Source: Symsagittifera roscoffensis (lineage: Eukaryota; Xenacoelomorpha; Acoela; Convolutidae). Taken from it: 64,000 bases of DNA. Below the pieces are notes generated by a model. That model had not been told where the DNA came from and searched no databases. It saw only the letters and a program-made list of their open reading frames with translations. Below, one piece after another: positions 44,838 through 53,915 of the stretch (the first letter of the stretch is position 1; the number at the start of each line of letters is the position of its first letter). Location of the stretch: assembly GCF_963678635.1 (NCBI RefSeq), contig NC_087070.1, positions 49,457,467-49,521,466 on the forward strand. The letters run 5' to 3'. A program made the translations under genes and the position numbers.

Positions 44838-45060
44838 ACAACTGATGGTGTAATAGCATTCAATTCAGTATTGATTAAGTAACTGTAAACTTGTGGTTAA
44901 ATGATTATACGAAGCAGTGATTTATATACTTCATCTTTTGAATATATTTTTTTTTCTTCAAAAAAACATGATTTTTTTTTCGAAATTTCGTTAGGTTTCA
45001 GTATAGCTTTAGATAGTTTTCTCGTTAAATCAAACCTATAAAACAATAATCAAAACATCT
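44838..45060. other. Right-end spacer of the Polinton
   Basis: AT-rich non-coding sequence between the polymerase gene and the right inverted repeat. Confidence 0.6.
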
Positions 45061-45326
45061 AAACCGTAGAAGTTGACTAAGAAACGCAAATATTGGCAAA
45101 ATCGAGCTCAAAAAATTCGGGCGCCAAAAATTTTTCTGAAACTTACCATCTGAAACCTCGTATCTTAATACATTGGGAAACCTATTCCCTATCTTAATAC
45201 ATAGGAAATCTATTCCCTATCTTAATACATAGGTTGGCGACCCGATAGTCTATAGCCTATCTTAATACATGGGGGTCGCCAGGCACCCCCCCCCCCCCCC
45301 CCACTCTTGCTCACTCTTCTACTACT
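45061..45326 (-). repeat. Right terminal inverted repeat of the Polinton
   Basis: Reverse complement of 29020-29274 with modest differences. It has one more copy of the tatcttaatacatagg module than the left arm, which explains the slightly greater length. Confidence 0.92.
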
Positions 45327-45505
45327 ACTATATATGGCGTGTGGGGGGATGATTTTCCTAAAAATTTTCAAATTTTAGAATTTTTTTTTCATTTTGTTTG
45401 ATTACATTTATTTTTTTATGTTATTAATGTTATTACTGCTTGATAAACCTTAAAAGGTAGTCGGAACATTCAGGACTTCGCCCTGATACGAGCAGTCTTG
45501 TTTCG
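45327..45505 (+). repeat. Repeat A, right part, beyond the Polinton
   Basis: Starts with the second actata, then tatggcgtgtggggggatgat and ends cctgatacgagcagtctt, the mirror of the start of 26777-27310. Confidence 0.8.
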
Positions 45506-46488
45506 TATCCGTATACGCCTTGCTCGTCCATTCTGATACGGGTGAGTCCTTTCATTCTGTTGCAAATGAGTCTCAAGTTGCGATCGACTACGCTCTGCAT
45601 TGCGTTGAGTTCAAATGTTGTCATTGCTCGTGCACTTGCATCGAAAAAGCATCATGGATTTAACCACTGTTTGCAGTATTAAAATCTTAACTCTTTTGCA
45701 AAGCGAAGATTTCCACAACCATTTTTTTTTTACTTTTTTTTATTTTAGCACATGCAAGAAGAAAGACCTGAGTAAAAACCGCAGTTCAATTCGAAAACAA
45801 CATTCAGGCACTTAGGTCTTCTTTTTTTCCGATCATAGCATCTTGGTTTCGCCTGCTTCAGCGCTTCCGACACTTACTGCTTCTTTTTTCCGCCGTGACA
45901 GAATTCTTCAAAATTCTTCAGTCTAATTTTATGGTGTCTTTTCCTTCTTGTAGCTCCTCTAGCCACCCTATAAAAGTCGGGTCGTTTCCAGATAGCGATT
46001 GATAAAGAGTGAAGAGTGTTTTTCACTACTTTTCACTGTTCGCTCGGGGTCTTTACTCGGAATTCTTCCACCTGGAACCCCCGCCCATTCCAGGCAGCAC
46101 TTTCACTTGCTTTTTTCTGCTCGCTTTTCTCGCACTATGTTTGCTTCTTTCATGGCCTCTGCATAATGTAAATTGAATGGTATGAAGACGTTACGCATCA
46201 TTCCCTTAGACCCCTTGCCGGACAAAAAGAACTTCAGTACGCAAATCTTTGAACAGCGGGCGAGTCCACTGCATTCCTCCAAATGGTCATCATAATCTAC
46301 GCGTAATGATCTGGTCGTCAATTTTGATACCAAAAATTTAACGCGTTTCATGCATTTCTTTTTTTTTTTCATTCGATTTTGACCTCAACTTGGCGCGAAG
46401 GAAACATGATTTTGTTCTTTGATGTCCACACATCTATCAAATTACAGCTATAAACGTAAGCTAAAAATTGGAAGGCGGTCGTCTGTAT
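45506..46488. other. No supported gene; one TATA-like site
   Basis: A strong TATA-like ccctataaaagtcg (45966-45979, plus strand) precedes agattgataaagagtgaagag, which could be a promoter of an unknown short transcript. The 89-codon minus-strand frame at 46103-46372 has an odd composition and no likeness to known proteins. I see no splice-bounded exon. Confidence 0.3.
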
Positions 46489-46489
46489 T

Positions 46490-46615
46490 TAGACAACCGC
46501 GTATTCAAACACTGTATTAAGCAATCAGAATCGAGACAAGGAAAAAATGAATTTGATATCTATCTTTGTCCCGATTCTGATTGGTTAATACAGTGTCTGA
46601 ATACGCGGTTGTCTA
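46490..46615. mobile_element. Palindromic MITE of about 126 bp
   Basis: The arms tagacaaccgcgtattca..cactgtatta.gcaatcagaatcg and their reverse complement meet around a short loop near 46545-46560. Ends TA|GACAACCGCG...CGCGGTTGTC|TA suggest a TA target, as for Tc1/mariner-type MITEs. Confidence 0.75.
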
Positions 46616-46739
46616 AGTACTGCTACGTAATCCTAAAAATTATCAGTGGGTTTTTATTGATTTTCAATCAGTTAAGAAAATGTCGTCCTTGCTGATAACT
46701 ATCTAGTGACTTAATCACTAATGGATTTTTCTGAGTTTA

Positions 46740-47682
46740 TAATAATCTTCGCCCTTCAAACAGAAGCCTCGAGATGTTCTATTTGTTTTGTGAGGAATCA
46801 AGACAAAACCGGCTGTTTTTGAAACACGCATTGTGTCAACAATCATTCCTTCTAAGATTCTGATGTTTCAAAAACAGCTGGCGTTTTTTTCGTTCGGAGG
46901 CTATTCTCATGCGCGAAGGACCGAATGACGAAAAAATTTTGGGCGAAGGACCAAAAACAAAATTAGCCGAAATTAAATATTCAAAAAGAAGCAATTGCCT
47001 TTCAATTAAAATAAATTAAATGAAGCAATATTTTGCATCTTTCATGACTAAACCCTTGAAATATAAAATTTGTTCCAATTCGGCGGCGGTCAGTGACAAT
47101 TTGAAAATTTTGAATAATTCTGCCGTTTTTATATTAGGCCAATATCAATATTCAGTCCCTTGAAATGTTTACTTTCTTTCCAAATTTTAGATTACTGAAA
47201 TCTGATTGGCAGTTTTTTTATTTTCGCGCATTCGGTCCTGCGCGTATGAGAGATTCCACCTCTTAATTCCTCACAAAACAAATAGAACATCTCGAGGATT
47301 ACGTCTCAATTGGCAGAATTCCCAAATGGCATAAAAATGAAAAATTTCCCAAATGGCATAATTTTCATGCAACAATTGCATTAAAAAAAATCGAGAACAA
47401 AATTTTCATGAACAATGTGAGAATATAAGTCGAATTGTCAATTCAAAAGTTGATTGACATTTTATCTTCAAAAAATTGTAAAATTTTTAATCAAAAGTGA
47501 AAAGCATAAGCTTCCGGTTATTGATAAGCTTCTTGTGGTCAAACTTTCGGCCAAATTTGTCGCTTAACATTTGTTTGAAAACAATTAATTCCAAACCTTT
47601 ATTTTTTATGCCACTTGGGAATTATGCCATTTGGGTAGTTACCATCTCGAGAGTTCTCTGTGAAGGGCGAAGATTATGATCT
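46740..47682. mobile_element. Nested inverted-repeat MITE block
   Basis: Three inverted pairs are stacked. The outer pair is ataatcttcgcccttca (46742) with its complement near 47662. The second is cctcgagatgttctatttg (46767) with its complement ending 47297. The third is attcccaaatggcata (about 47325) with its complement near 47620. Inside the second pair, ggaccgaatgacgaaaaa and its complement (46917; 47220) add a further arm. No coding sequence is present. It reads as MITEs inserted near or into each other. Confidence 0.6.
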
Positions 47683-47950
47683 CTCCCAGGATTATGTTCT
47701 CTTGTTTTAACTTTTAACCAATCGGAAATGATAGATGATGCTATTGGCTACATCGGTATTGCCACACCGATTATAACAGCATCCGATTCGAGCACTATGA
47801 TTTTTCAAAATAATAAAACGAGATTGTTTATTTTTGACGACGAGATGAGGGATATTCTCATTATGGAGGGACCGATTGATAGAAAACTTGTAACCAACCA
47901 AAATCGCTAGACGTTTCTTTTGGCTAAATGACTTTTGCACAAAACTGAAG

Positions 47951-48656
47951 TACAGTGCTGATTTAAATTATCCGGAAAATATGAACAAAACTTGAATTTT
48001 CACACACGTTTTTCTCAAATTAGGTTAGGATTAGACAAAAATTGAAGAAAACAAAAACTGCTTAGAGTTTCATCTAAATTAGTAGGGTGCATTTTTTTCT
48101 TCGAAGTTCCCAACCAATAATTTATCCCAAAAATGAGTCAATTTGGCTTTTTTCTATTAATAAAAAATTACGATGAAACTATTTTGTTAATTGAAGAGAA
48201 ATATATATCACAAAAAGCCTCTTATACAGCCCAACAAAGTTCTAGAAAAGTTATATCTCCAAAAACCTGTATAAGAGAAAATATTTTTGCTTGATAGTCA
48301 AGAAATGTGATTTATACTATATAAAACCCAAAATATTTGCTTAAAAACTAACTTTAAGCAATTTAATCAAATTTTTGGAGATTTAGCTTTTCTGTAACTT
48401 TGTTGAACTGTGATTTAGATGTAACTTTCTTGTGAGGTAGATTACTCATCAATTAGCAAAGCAGTTTCAGCGTAATTTTTGGGGTAATATTGGCTGAGAA
48501 TTTCGGAGAAAAATTGCAGCATATTAATTCTGATGAAATTCTAAGCAGCTTTTGTTTTCTTCATTTTTTTGTCTAATCTCAACCCAAATTGAGAAAAATG
48601 CGTTTGAAAATTCAAGTTTTGTTAGTTTTGTCCGGTTAATTTAAATCAGCACTGTA
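47951..48656. mobile_element. Tc1/mariner-type MITE with long inverted repeats
   Basis: Ends TACAGTGCTGATTTAAATTA and its complement, with arms of about 145 bp that stay alignable throughout (acaaaacttgaattttca, tttctcaa, gattagacaaaaa, actgcttaga). TA followed by CAGTGCTG is the classical Tc1 terminus. It is 706 bp without a transposase. An outer weaker inverted pair (cattatggagggaccga at 47859; tcggtccaaccattatgag at 48953) suggests it landed within another MITE. Confidence 0.85.
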
Positions 48657-49141
48657 TTTATTAGCATAAATTGAATTGTATCAGAACATCAAAGTTCGTG
48701 TAATTTAAGCAGATATACAACAAATTTTTTATTTTCTTCATAGTTTTTTTTAACCACCACCAGGTTTTTCCAATGCCTGACATAAATTTCGAAATATTTG
48801 AAAATTCATATATCTGTCAATTTTTCATCGGTCATCGTTATTTTTAATGGCCAGGATTTATTCGCTTTTATTGAGACTTTTGCGATTTCGTTGAGATTTT
48901 TTATTATTCAATTCTGATTGGCTAAAATTAACTTTAAAAATGTTTCAACAGTCGGTCCAACCATTATGAGGGACGCCACCAGATAAGCTCCCCGCATTTA
49001 AGTTTAGGCGTAAGTAATCGATTATAACGGATTATTGTGATGATTTTTCGACAATTATAATTAATTATAATTACCAAAATTAGGTTTTTAAAGGATTTAT
49101 AATGGAACGCAGGAACGCAAATCGGTTGCCTCGTTAAACAT

Positions 49142-49178
49142 GGTACAAATCTTAGCTTCGTATTTGAAGATTTGTACC
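49142..49178 (+). other. Hairpin upstream of the RT gene
   Basis: ggtacaaatctt and aagatttgtacc form a perfect 12-bp stem with a 13-base loop, 38 bases ahead of the likely start codon. Confidence 0.6.
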
Positions 49179-49216
49179 TAATTGTTGTGATAAACTTATT
49201 AAATAGTTTCAGACCA

Positions 49217-52200
49217 ATGGTGGTAACGCGGAGTCGGCATGGAGGCTCCCATTCGTCTGTAACTAACAACAACACGACTAGTGTCTGTGCCTCTGACACA
49301 TGCTCACGGCCCTCTGGCAATAACGTGGGATGGATCCAGTGCGACAATTGCGATGGTTGGACACATACGATTTGCGCCGGAACGACAGACGAAATTGCCC
49401 CGAACATTGCTCACTACCTCTGCTGTCGATGCAAATTCCGGATGGAGCAGGAGAAAAAACAGCGGTGCACACAATGCAGCAAAATCGTCAGCATTAAACC
49501 CGATAAAACTCTATATATTCATGGGCCACACAACAACAGGTGTCCTGGATCTGGGACAAATCCTTTGGCTGAAACCGAACCTCAAGATGAGTTTGATTTT
49601 AATACGTTTACCTCTATGGATTTCATTGCTTTAGTTTCAAAATTTCGGTGCTCTCTTTTAAAATTTGTCCCAAAAGCAGCACGTGTCAGTTTTGCTTTGA
49701 CATTTTCTGATTGCCTCAGCAAAGTGGTCAATGATGGTGAATCCAAAGAAGCATGGGCGCGATTGCTTCTAATTTCTTCATGCTGCTTGCGGAAGCCTCC
49801 ACGAGCAGGGAAGAAAGCTGCATCTCTGACATCTACAGTCCAACGACAAATAGACGCCTTCAATAGGGGTGATTACATCAAGCCGAAAACAGTCCCGCGA
49901 ACCAACAATACGAACAGTGACATTTGCAAGCTTGTCACATCCAAACTCGACGAAGGAGACGTAGAAGGAGCTGTAAGAGTGGCCTCGAGTGATGATGCCT
50001 TTGTTGCACCTTCGCTGGAAAGCAAGAATCAGCTACAAACCAAACGCCCCGTAGCGCCAATTGATCGCCGCGCCAGTCCATCTCCCACAGCAGAAGCAGT
50101 CTCCTTCTCCGAAGCCGATGTGCGCCGTGCTATCTTTTCATTCGCTGCAGGTAGTGCTGGCGGCCCGTCTGGCCTGCGCCCGCAACACCTGAAAGATTCC
50201 ATTTCTTCGCTGGCGAGTGAAGCTGGAAACCAGCTAGCTTCAACACTATGTCAGTTTGTCAACTACCTAATGGGAGACAGCGTTCCTACTTTCATTAAAC
50301 CTGTACTAGCTAGTGCCACCCTGATTTCGCTAGCTAAAAAGTCTGGTGGCATACGCCCGATTGCGATAGGAGACACGCTTCGACGTCTGGCAAGCAAATG
50401 TGTCTCGCGGAAGATGCTCAACAAGTTCAAAGATCATTTTGCTCCTGTTCAACTGGGTGCTGGTACTAAAAATGGGTGCGAAGCAGGTGCACACGCCGCC
50501 AGAAACTTCATTGCACAAGCATCTTGTGGCAATGTTTTTGTAAAAATTGATTTTGCAAACGCATTTAACACCGTTCGTCGAGATCATATCCTTGAAACCA
50601 TAGCAGACAAAGCGCCAGAAGTTTTGAATTTTGTGAAGTTTTGCTACGAAAATCACAGTTTTCTCCTCTATGGTGATCACGTCATTGTTTCTGCTGAAGG
50701 TTTCCAACAAGGAGACCCCTTAGCTACTTTCGGTTTTTGCCTGGCTATCCACCCACTTATTCTCAAGATCAATAGCTACTTTAAATGTGGATATTTGGAT
50801 GACGTGTCCTTTGGAGACAAGTGGCAAACTACACTGGACGATCTGAAGATGATCCAACATGAAGCCGCTCAGATCGGGCTGTTACTGAATGAGAAAAAGT
50901 GGGAGGTCACAGCGTTTGGGAATGAAAGTCCTTCCATCTACAGTGCCTTCAAGAAGGAGTTTCCCTCTATTCAATGCGTTGATCCCGACGACACAGCCCT
51001 TCTAGGAGCTGGTTTAGGGCAAAAAGCTATTCGGACCGATCTAGCAAATAAGCTCGAAGGCATTCGAACTCTCATCAAACGAACAGAGAAACTCTCATGT
51101 CAAGCAGCGTTTTTTCTCATTAAAAACTGCTTTTTCATACCCAAGTTGATGTTCATTTTGCGCTCAAGTCCAGCTTTCTATCATTTAGATTTGCTCCAAG
51201 CGATAGACGGAATGATCAAGATTGAGTTAGAAAGAATATTTAATTGTATCATCAATGACAGATCCTTCAAACAAATCACGCTTCCAGTCAAATTAAGCGG
51301 CTTTGGTGTTCTCAGCACGGCGACAGTCAGTTCATCAGCGTTCATAGCATCAATGGTAGCAACGGCGAGTTTGAGGCATGAACTGCTAAATTGCATTCCC
51401 CATGAGACGAGCATGACAGACGCCTCACGTCACTGGGAACTCATCAGCGGTTCATACTTTGCTGAACAAGACATCTCGTCCTCACAAAAAGTATGGTTGA
51501 AACCAGTTTTTGGGAGACAGGCAAACGAGGTCCTCTCTGAAGCTACATCTGAACTTGACGCTGCTCGGGTTCTTGGATGTCAGGCCATAGGGTCCGGGGA
51601 GTGGACCACCGTTCTCCCATCACGCACACTCGGACTAACACTTTCCGACAATGAGTTCCAAATTGCTGCTGGTTTACGCATCGGAGCCCCCGTTACTGCA
51701 CAATTTCAGTGTAAATGTGGCTATGTTGCATCACCAGACGGTAGGCACCCTTTAGTCTGTCCCAAAATTAAGCACAGGTTCACGCGACACAACAACTGCA
51801 ACATAATTATTAAGGAATCCCTAAGAACAGCAGGCTTCAGTTCCACCTTAGAGCCGATCGGACTCCTTCGGTCTGACGGAAGACGGCCAGATGGCCTCAC
51901 TTTGACATCGTGGCAGCGAGGATGCACGCTTGCTTGGGACTTCACCTGCGTTTCACGGCTGGCCAGCTCAAATATGCGTTTGGGAGTGTTGCCAGGTTCA
52001 AATGCCGCATCCCAGGCAGAAATCCGTAAGAAGAACCATTATTCCGATCTACCAACGACAGTAATTTTTGAGCCCGTGGCGATTGAAAGCTTAGGTGGAA
52101 TCGGCAGGTCATCTCTAACGTTTTTACAAAACCTAGCGAGAAAAATCCGAGATACGACAGGCGAGGTGTTGGCTTTTAAGTACCTGCGACAAAGACTGGA

Positions 52201-52252
52201 TCTTGCGATACAGCGCGGAAACGCCGGCTGTATACTGGAGGCAATATCATAA
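49217..52252 (+). CDS. Reverse transcriptase with PHD finger and restriction-like endonuclease (non-LTR type)
   Basis: 1011 codons from the first good ATG (49217), fully open. Residues 24-72 form a PHD finger (C24, C29, C42, C45, H50, C53, C69/70, C72). A second CxxC...HxxxxC zinc module follows (RCTQC; HNNRC). The RT core shows GGIRPIAIGDTLRRLASKC, motif A VKIDFANAF (D445), motif B QQGDPL (497-) and motif C YLDD (526-529). The C-terminus has a CxC...C...H zinc-like cluster and RPDG (890-893) followed 15 residues later by D908 (AWDFTC), the pattern of the restriction-like endonuclease of R2-type LINEs. There is no APE endonuclease, RNase H or LTR. A PHD reader at the front could guide integration to marked chromatin (inference). 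A possible splice acceptor (tagtttcag|acc) sits five bases upstream of the ATG. An intact frame suggests recent activity. Confidence 0.88.
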   Translation: MVVTRSRHGGSHSSVTNNNTTSVCASDTCSRPSGNNVGWIQCDNCDGWTHTICAGTTDEIAPNIAHYLCCRCKFRMEQEKKQRCTQCSKIVSIKPDKTLYIHGPHNNRCPGSGTNPLAETEPQDEFDFNTFTSMDFIALVSKFRCSLLKFVPKAARVSFALTFSDCLSKVVNDGESKEAWARLLLISSCCLRKPPRAGKKAASLTSTVQRQIDAFNRGDYIKPKTVPRTNNTNSDICKLVTSKLDEGDVEGAVRVASSDDAFVAPSLESKNQLQTKRPVAPIDRRASPSPTAEAVSFSEADVRRAIFSFAAGSAGGPSGLRPQHLKDSISSLASEAGNQLASTLCQFVNYLMGDSVPTFIKPVLASATLISLAKKSGGIRPIAIGDTLRRLASKCVSRKMLNKFKDHFAPVQLGAGTKNGCEAGAHAARNFIAQASCGNVFVKIDFANAFNTVRRDHILETIADKAPEVLNFVKFCYENHSFLLYGDHVIVSAEGFQQGDPLATFGFCLAIHPLILKINSYFKCGYLDDVSFGDKWQTTLDDLKMIQHEAAQIGLLLNEKKWEVTAFGNESPSIYSAFKKEFPSIQCVDPDDTALLGAGLGQKAIRTDLANKLEGIRTLIKRTEKLSCQAAFFLIKNCFFIPKLMFILRSSPAFYHLDLLQAIDGMIKIELERIFNCIINDRSFKQITLPVKLSGFGVLSTATVSSSAFIASMVATASLRHELLNCIPHETSMTDASRHWELISGSYFAEQDISSSQKVWLKPVFGRQANEVLSEATSELDAARVLGCQAIGSGEWTTVLPSRTLGLTLSDNEFQIAAGLRIGAPVTAQFQCKCGYVASPDGRHPLVCPKIKHRFTRHNNCNIIIKESLRTAGFSSTLEPIGLLRSDGRRPDGLTLTSWQRGCTLAWDFTCVSRLASSNMRLGVLPGSNAASQAEIRKKNHYSDLPTTVIFEPVAIESLGGIGRSSLTFLQNLARKIRDTTGEVLAFKYLRQRLDLAIQRGNAGCILEAIS

Positions 52253-52359
52253 CACTCTTGTAAAATATTATCTACAGTTTATAAACGTATATAACATTGT
52301 TCTTTGTTAATTAAGCGTCTGTGGCTTATTTGAAGATATCCACTTTCAGGCAGTTGTCA

Positions 52360-52512
52360 CAAATCCAAGTTGTCACACGCTCCATGAAACCAGTTTCCAC
52401 ATTTCTCACACCCAATAGTTGTTACATCATTGTGTTTCTTTTTCACTTTTGCAGTAGTCACATTTTCAAGTAGACGTTGATCCAATGCGGTTGCGTTGTG
52501 AAGACATTCCAT
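52360..52512 (-). CDS. PHD-finger mini-ORF (50 codons), opposite strand
   Basis: Reads MECLHNATALDQRLLENV..., then GCEKCGNWFHGACDNLDL and stop. C..C..WFH..C is the second half of a PHD finger. In the next frame the following bases read WICDNCLKV, which supplies the finger's usual W-x-C-x-x-C ending, so this is either a frameshifted remnant or an exon edge. It faces the RT gene tail to tail within the same TIR element. It differs in wording from the RT's own PHD finger (QCDNCDGWTHTIC). Confidence 0.5.
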
Positions 52513-53206
52513 TATTTTTCGTGATAAATTAATAATCGTGATAAATTCCAGGAGATTACAATCTCTTATAATCGATTATAATTGATTATAGTTCTTACAA
52601 AAAACCCTTAAAATCAATTATAATCGATTATAATCTCACATTTTGCCAAAATTTTGTCAATTCAAAACTATATTCGAATTACATCTTATGGATCATTATT
52701 TTTGTGTCAAATCAAATTTCTAAAAAGAGATCCCTCGAACACTTTAGTTCATCTGAACACAAAGTTTTACCACGAAACAAAAGTTTCATAGATATCTTTT
52801 CATATGATTGGAAAGGTTCCCGCGGTAAATGAAAAATAAATTTTCCGAATCAATCATGAAACTAAATCAATTTGCTGATGTTTTGGTGTTTAAAAAGCTT
52901 AAAATATGCATCACAAAACAACTCTAATGAGGAAGAAATGAAAAAAAAAAAACTAAAAAATTTGAATTAATTGGAAACCTTTAACAATAATTTTCTCATT
53001 TTTCATATGAACCAACGTCTACAAAAAGCATAAAATATAAGCAACTTAGATGCAACTTCGAAGATAAAATGGACAAACAAAAGGGATTATAATCAATTAT
53101 AAAGGATTATAAAGGATTTTTGTGCAAAGCTTAAGAACTAGAAATTTGAATAAAAATAATGGATTATAATCAATTATAATCGATTTTAATTGTATCGAAA
53201 AATTGT

Positions 53207-53356
53207 ATCAATTAATAATCGATTATATTCTCTCTTTTTAAAATCAAATTATAATTAATTATAATCCATTATAATCGATTATAATCGATTATAATGGATT
53301 ATAATTAATTATAATTTGATTTTAAAAAGAGAGAATATAATCGATTATTAATTGAT
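53207..53356. repeat. 150-bp perfect palindrome
   Basis: The sequence reads the same on both strands around the centre 53281/53282. Landmarks on the left arm (gattatattctctcttttt, aaaatcaaattataatt) and their exact complements on the right arm are at equal distances. There is no spacer. It is composed partly of ATTATAATCGATTATAAT units and partly of unique sequence, so it is a fold-back, not a simple microsatellite. Confidence 0.95.
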
Positions 53357-53445
53357 TGAAATCGATTATTTCTCATTTTTAGTAAGACTGGTACTACAAT
53401 CGTAATATAATCAATTATTAACGCTTGAAACTTGATGCGGGTCAT

Positions 53446-53915
53446 TTAACACCTCGGTAACTTTGGATTGTATAATAGAAATGACCCAGTGATTATTTCT
53501 TCGCATTGGTTCAAAAAGTTATCTCCGCGCATATCTGCTACAGTTGGCATCAGTGCTAGAAGTCAAATTCAACATCTGCCATCAGTACTAGAAGTCAATT
53601 GTAGTATCTGGCATTTTTTCTCCCATTGAACCTCTCGTGTCAAAAATGGGAGAAAACCGCAACGAGACAAAAAAGAACAAAACGTTTTGTTCAAGCTAAT
53701 GGATATAACTGTTTATATTTCTATTGTTCTTGTTAACAGGTTAAATTTAAACAAAGAACCATTATAACCCAACTCAAACTCAGCATAATGAAAAAAGAGA
53801 ATGCAAAAATTTTCGATCAATCAAAAAAGTAAAAAGTTTGGTTGAAATTGAAAGTGAACTTGAACACATTTTCTTCAAGATATATCGAGTTACAAGTTAG
53901 TTTCTGATCAAAACT
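53446..53915. other. Presumed upstream region of the LDLa gene
   Basis: Holds a short near-duplicate (gcatcagtgctagaagtcaa / gccatcagtactagaagtca at about 53548 and 53577). No promoter motif can be named with confidence. Confidence 0.35.

Larger units (their letters stand above)
29020..45326 (-). mobile_element. Polinton/Maverick element, about 16.3 kb
   Basis: Ends are AGTAGTAGAAG... with inverted repeats of about 255 and 266 bp and a 6-bp target duplication. It carries the Polinton core: type B DNA polymerase, retroviral-type integrase, adenovirus-like cysteine protease, major (double jelly-roll type) and minor capsid-like genes, and a set of small genes. Most genes are on the minus strand; polymerase is on the plus strand at the right end. 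Structurally the element is whole end to end, but several genes are broken, with roughly half a dozen breaks overall. The well-preserved ends and target duplication suggest a fairly young insertion, into repeat A. No FtsK/HerA-type packaging ATPase was recognised. It is treated here as a fossil. Confidence 0.95.
48991..53445. mobile_element. TIR-bounded element with subterminal palindromes, carrying a reverse transcriptase
   Basis: The left end reads CCCGCATTTAAGTTTAGGCG followed by TAAGTAATCGATTATAAC. The reverse complement of 53400-53445 reads CCCGCATCAAGTTTCAAGCG followed by TTAATAATTGATTATATTAC. These give imperfect inverted ends of about 45 bp. ATTATAATCGATTATAAT-type palindromes cluster just inside both ends (49016-49100; 52560-52650; 53090-53400). 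Inside are the RT gene (49217-52252) and an opposite-strand PHD mini-ORF. Either an RT element landed in a TIR element, or this is one composite element. No target duplication was seen at either level. Confidence 0.5.

Noticed and set aside
46103-46372. 89-codon lysine-rich minus-strand frame
   Set aside because: Begins in a poly-T/A tract, no family likeness and no supporting signals.
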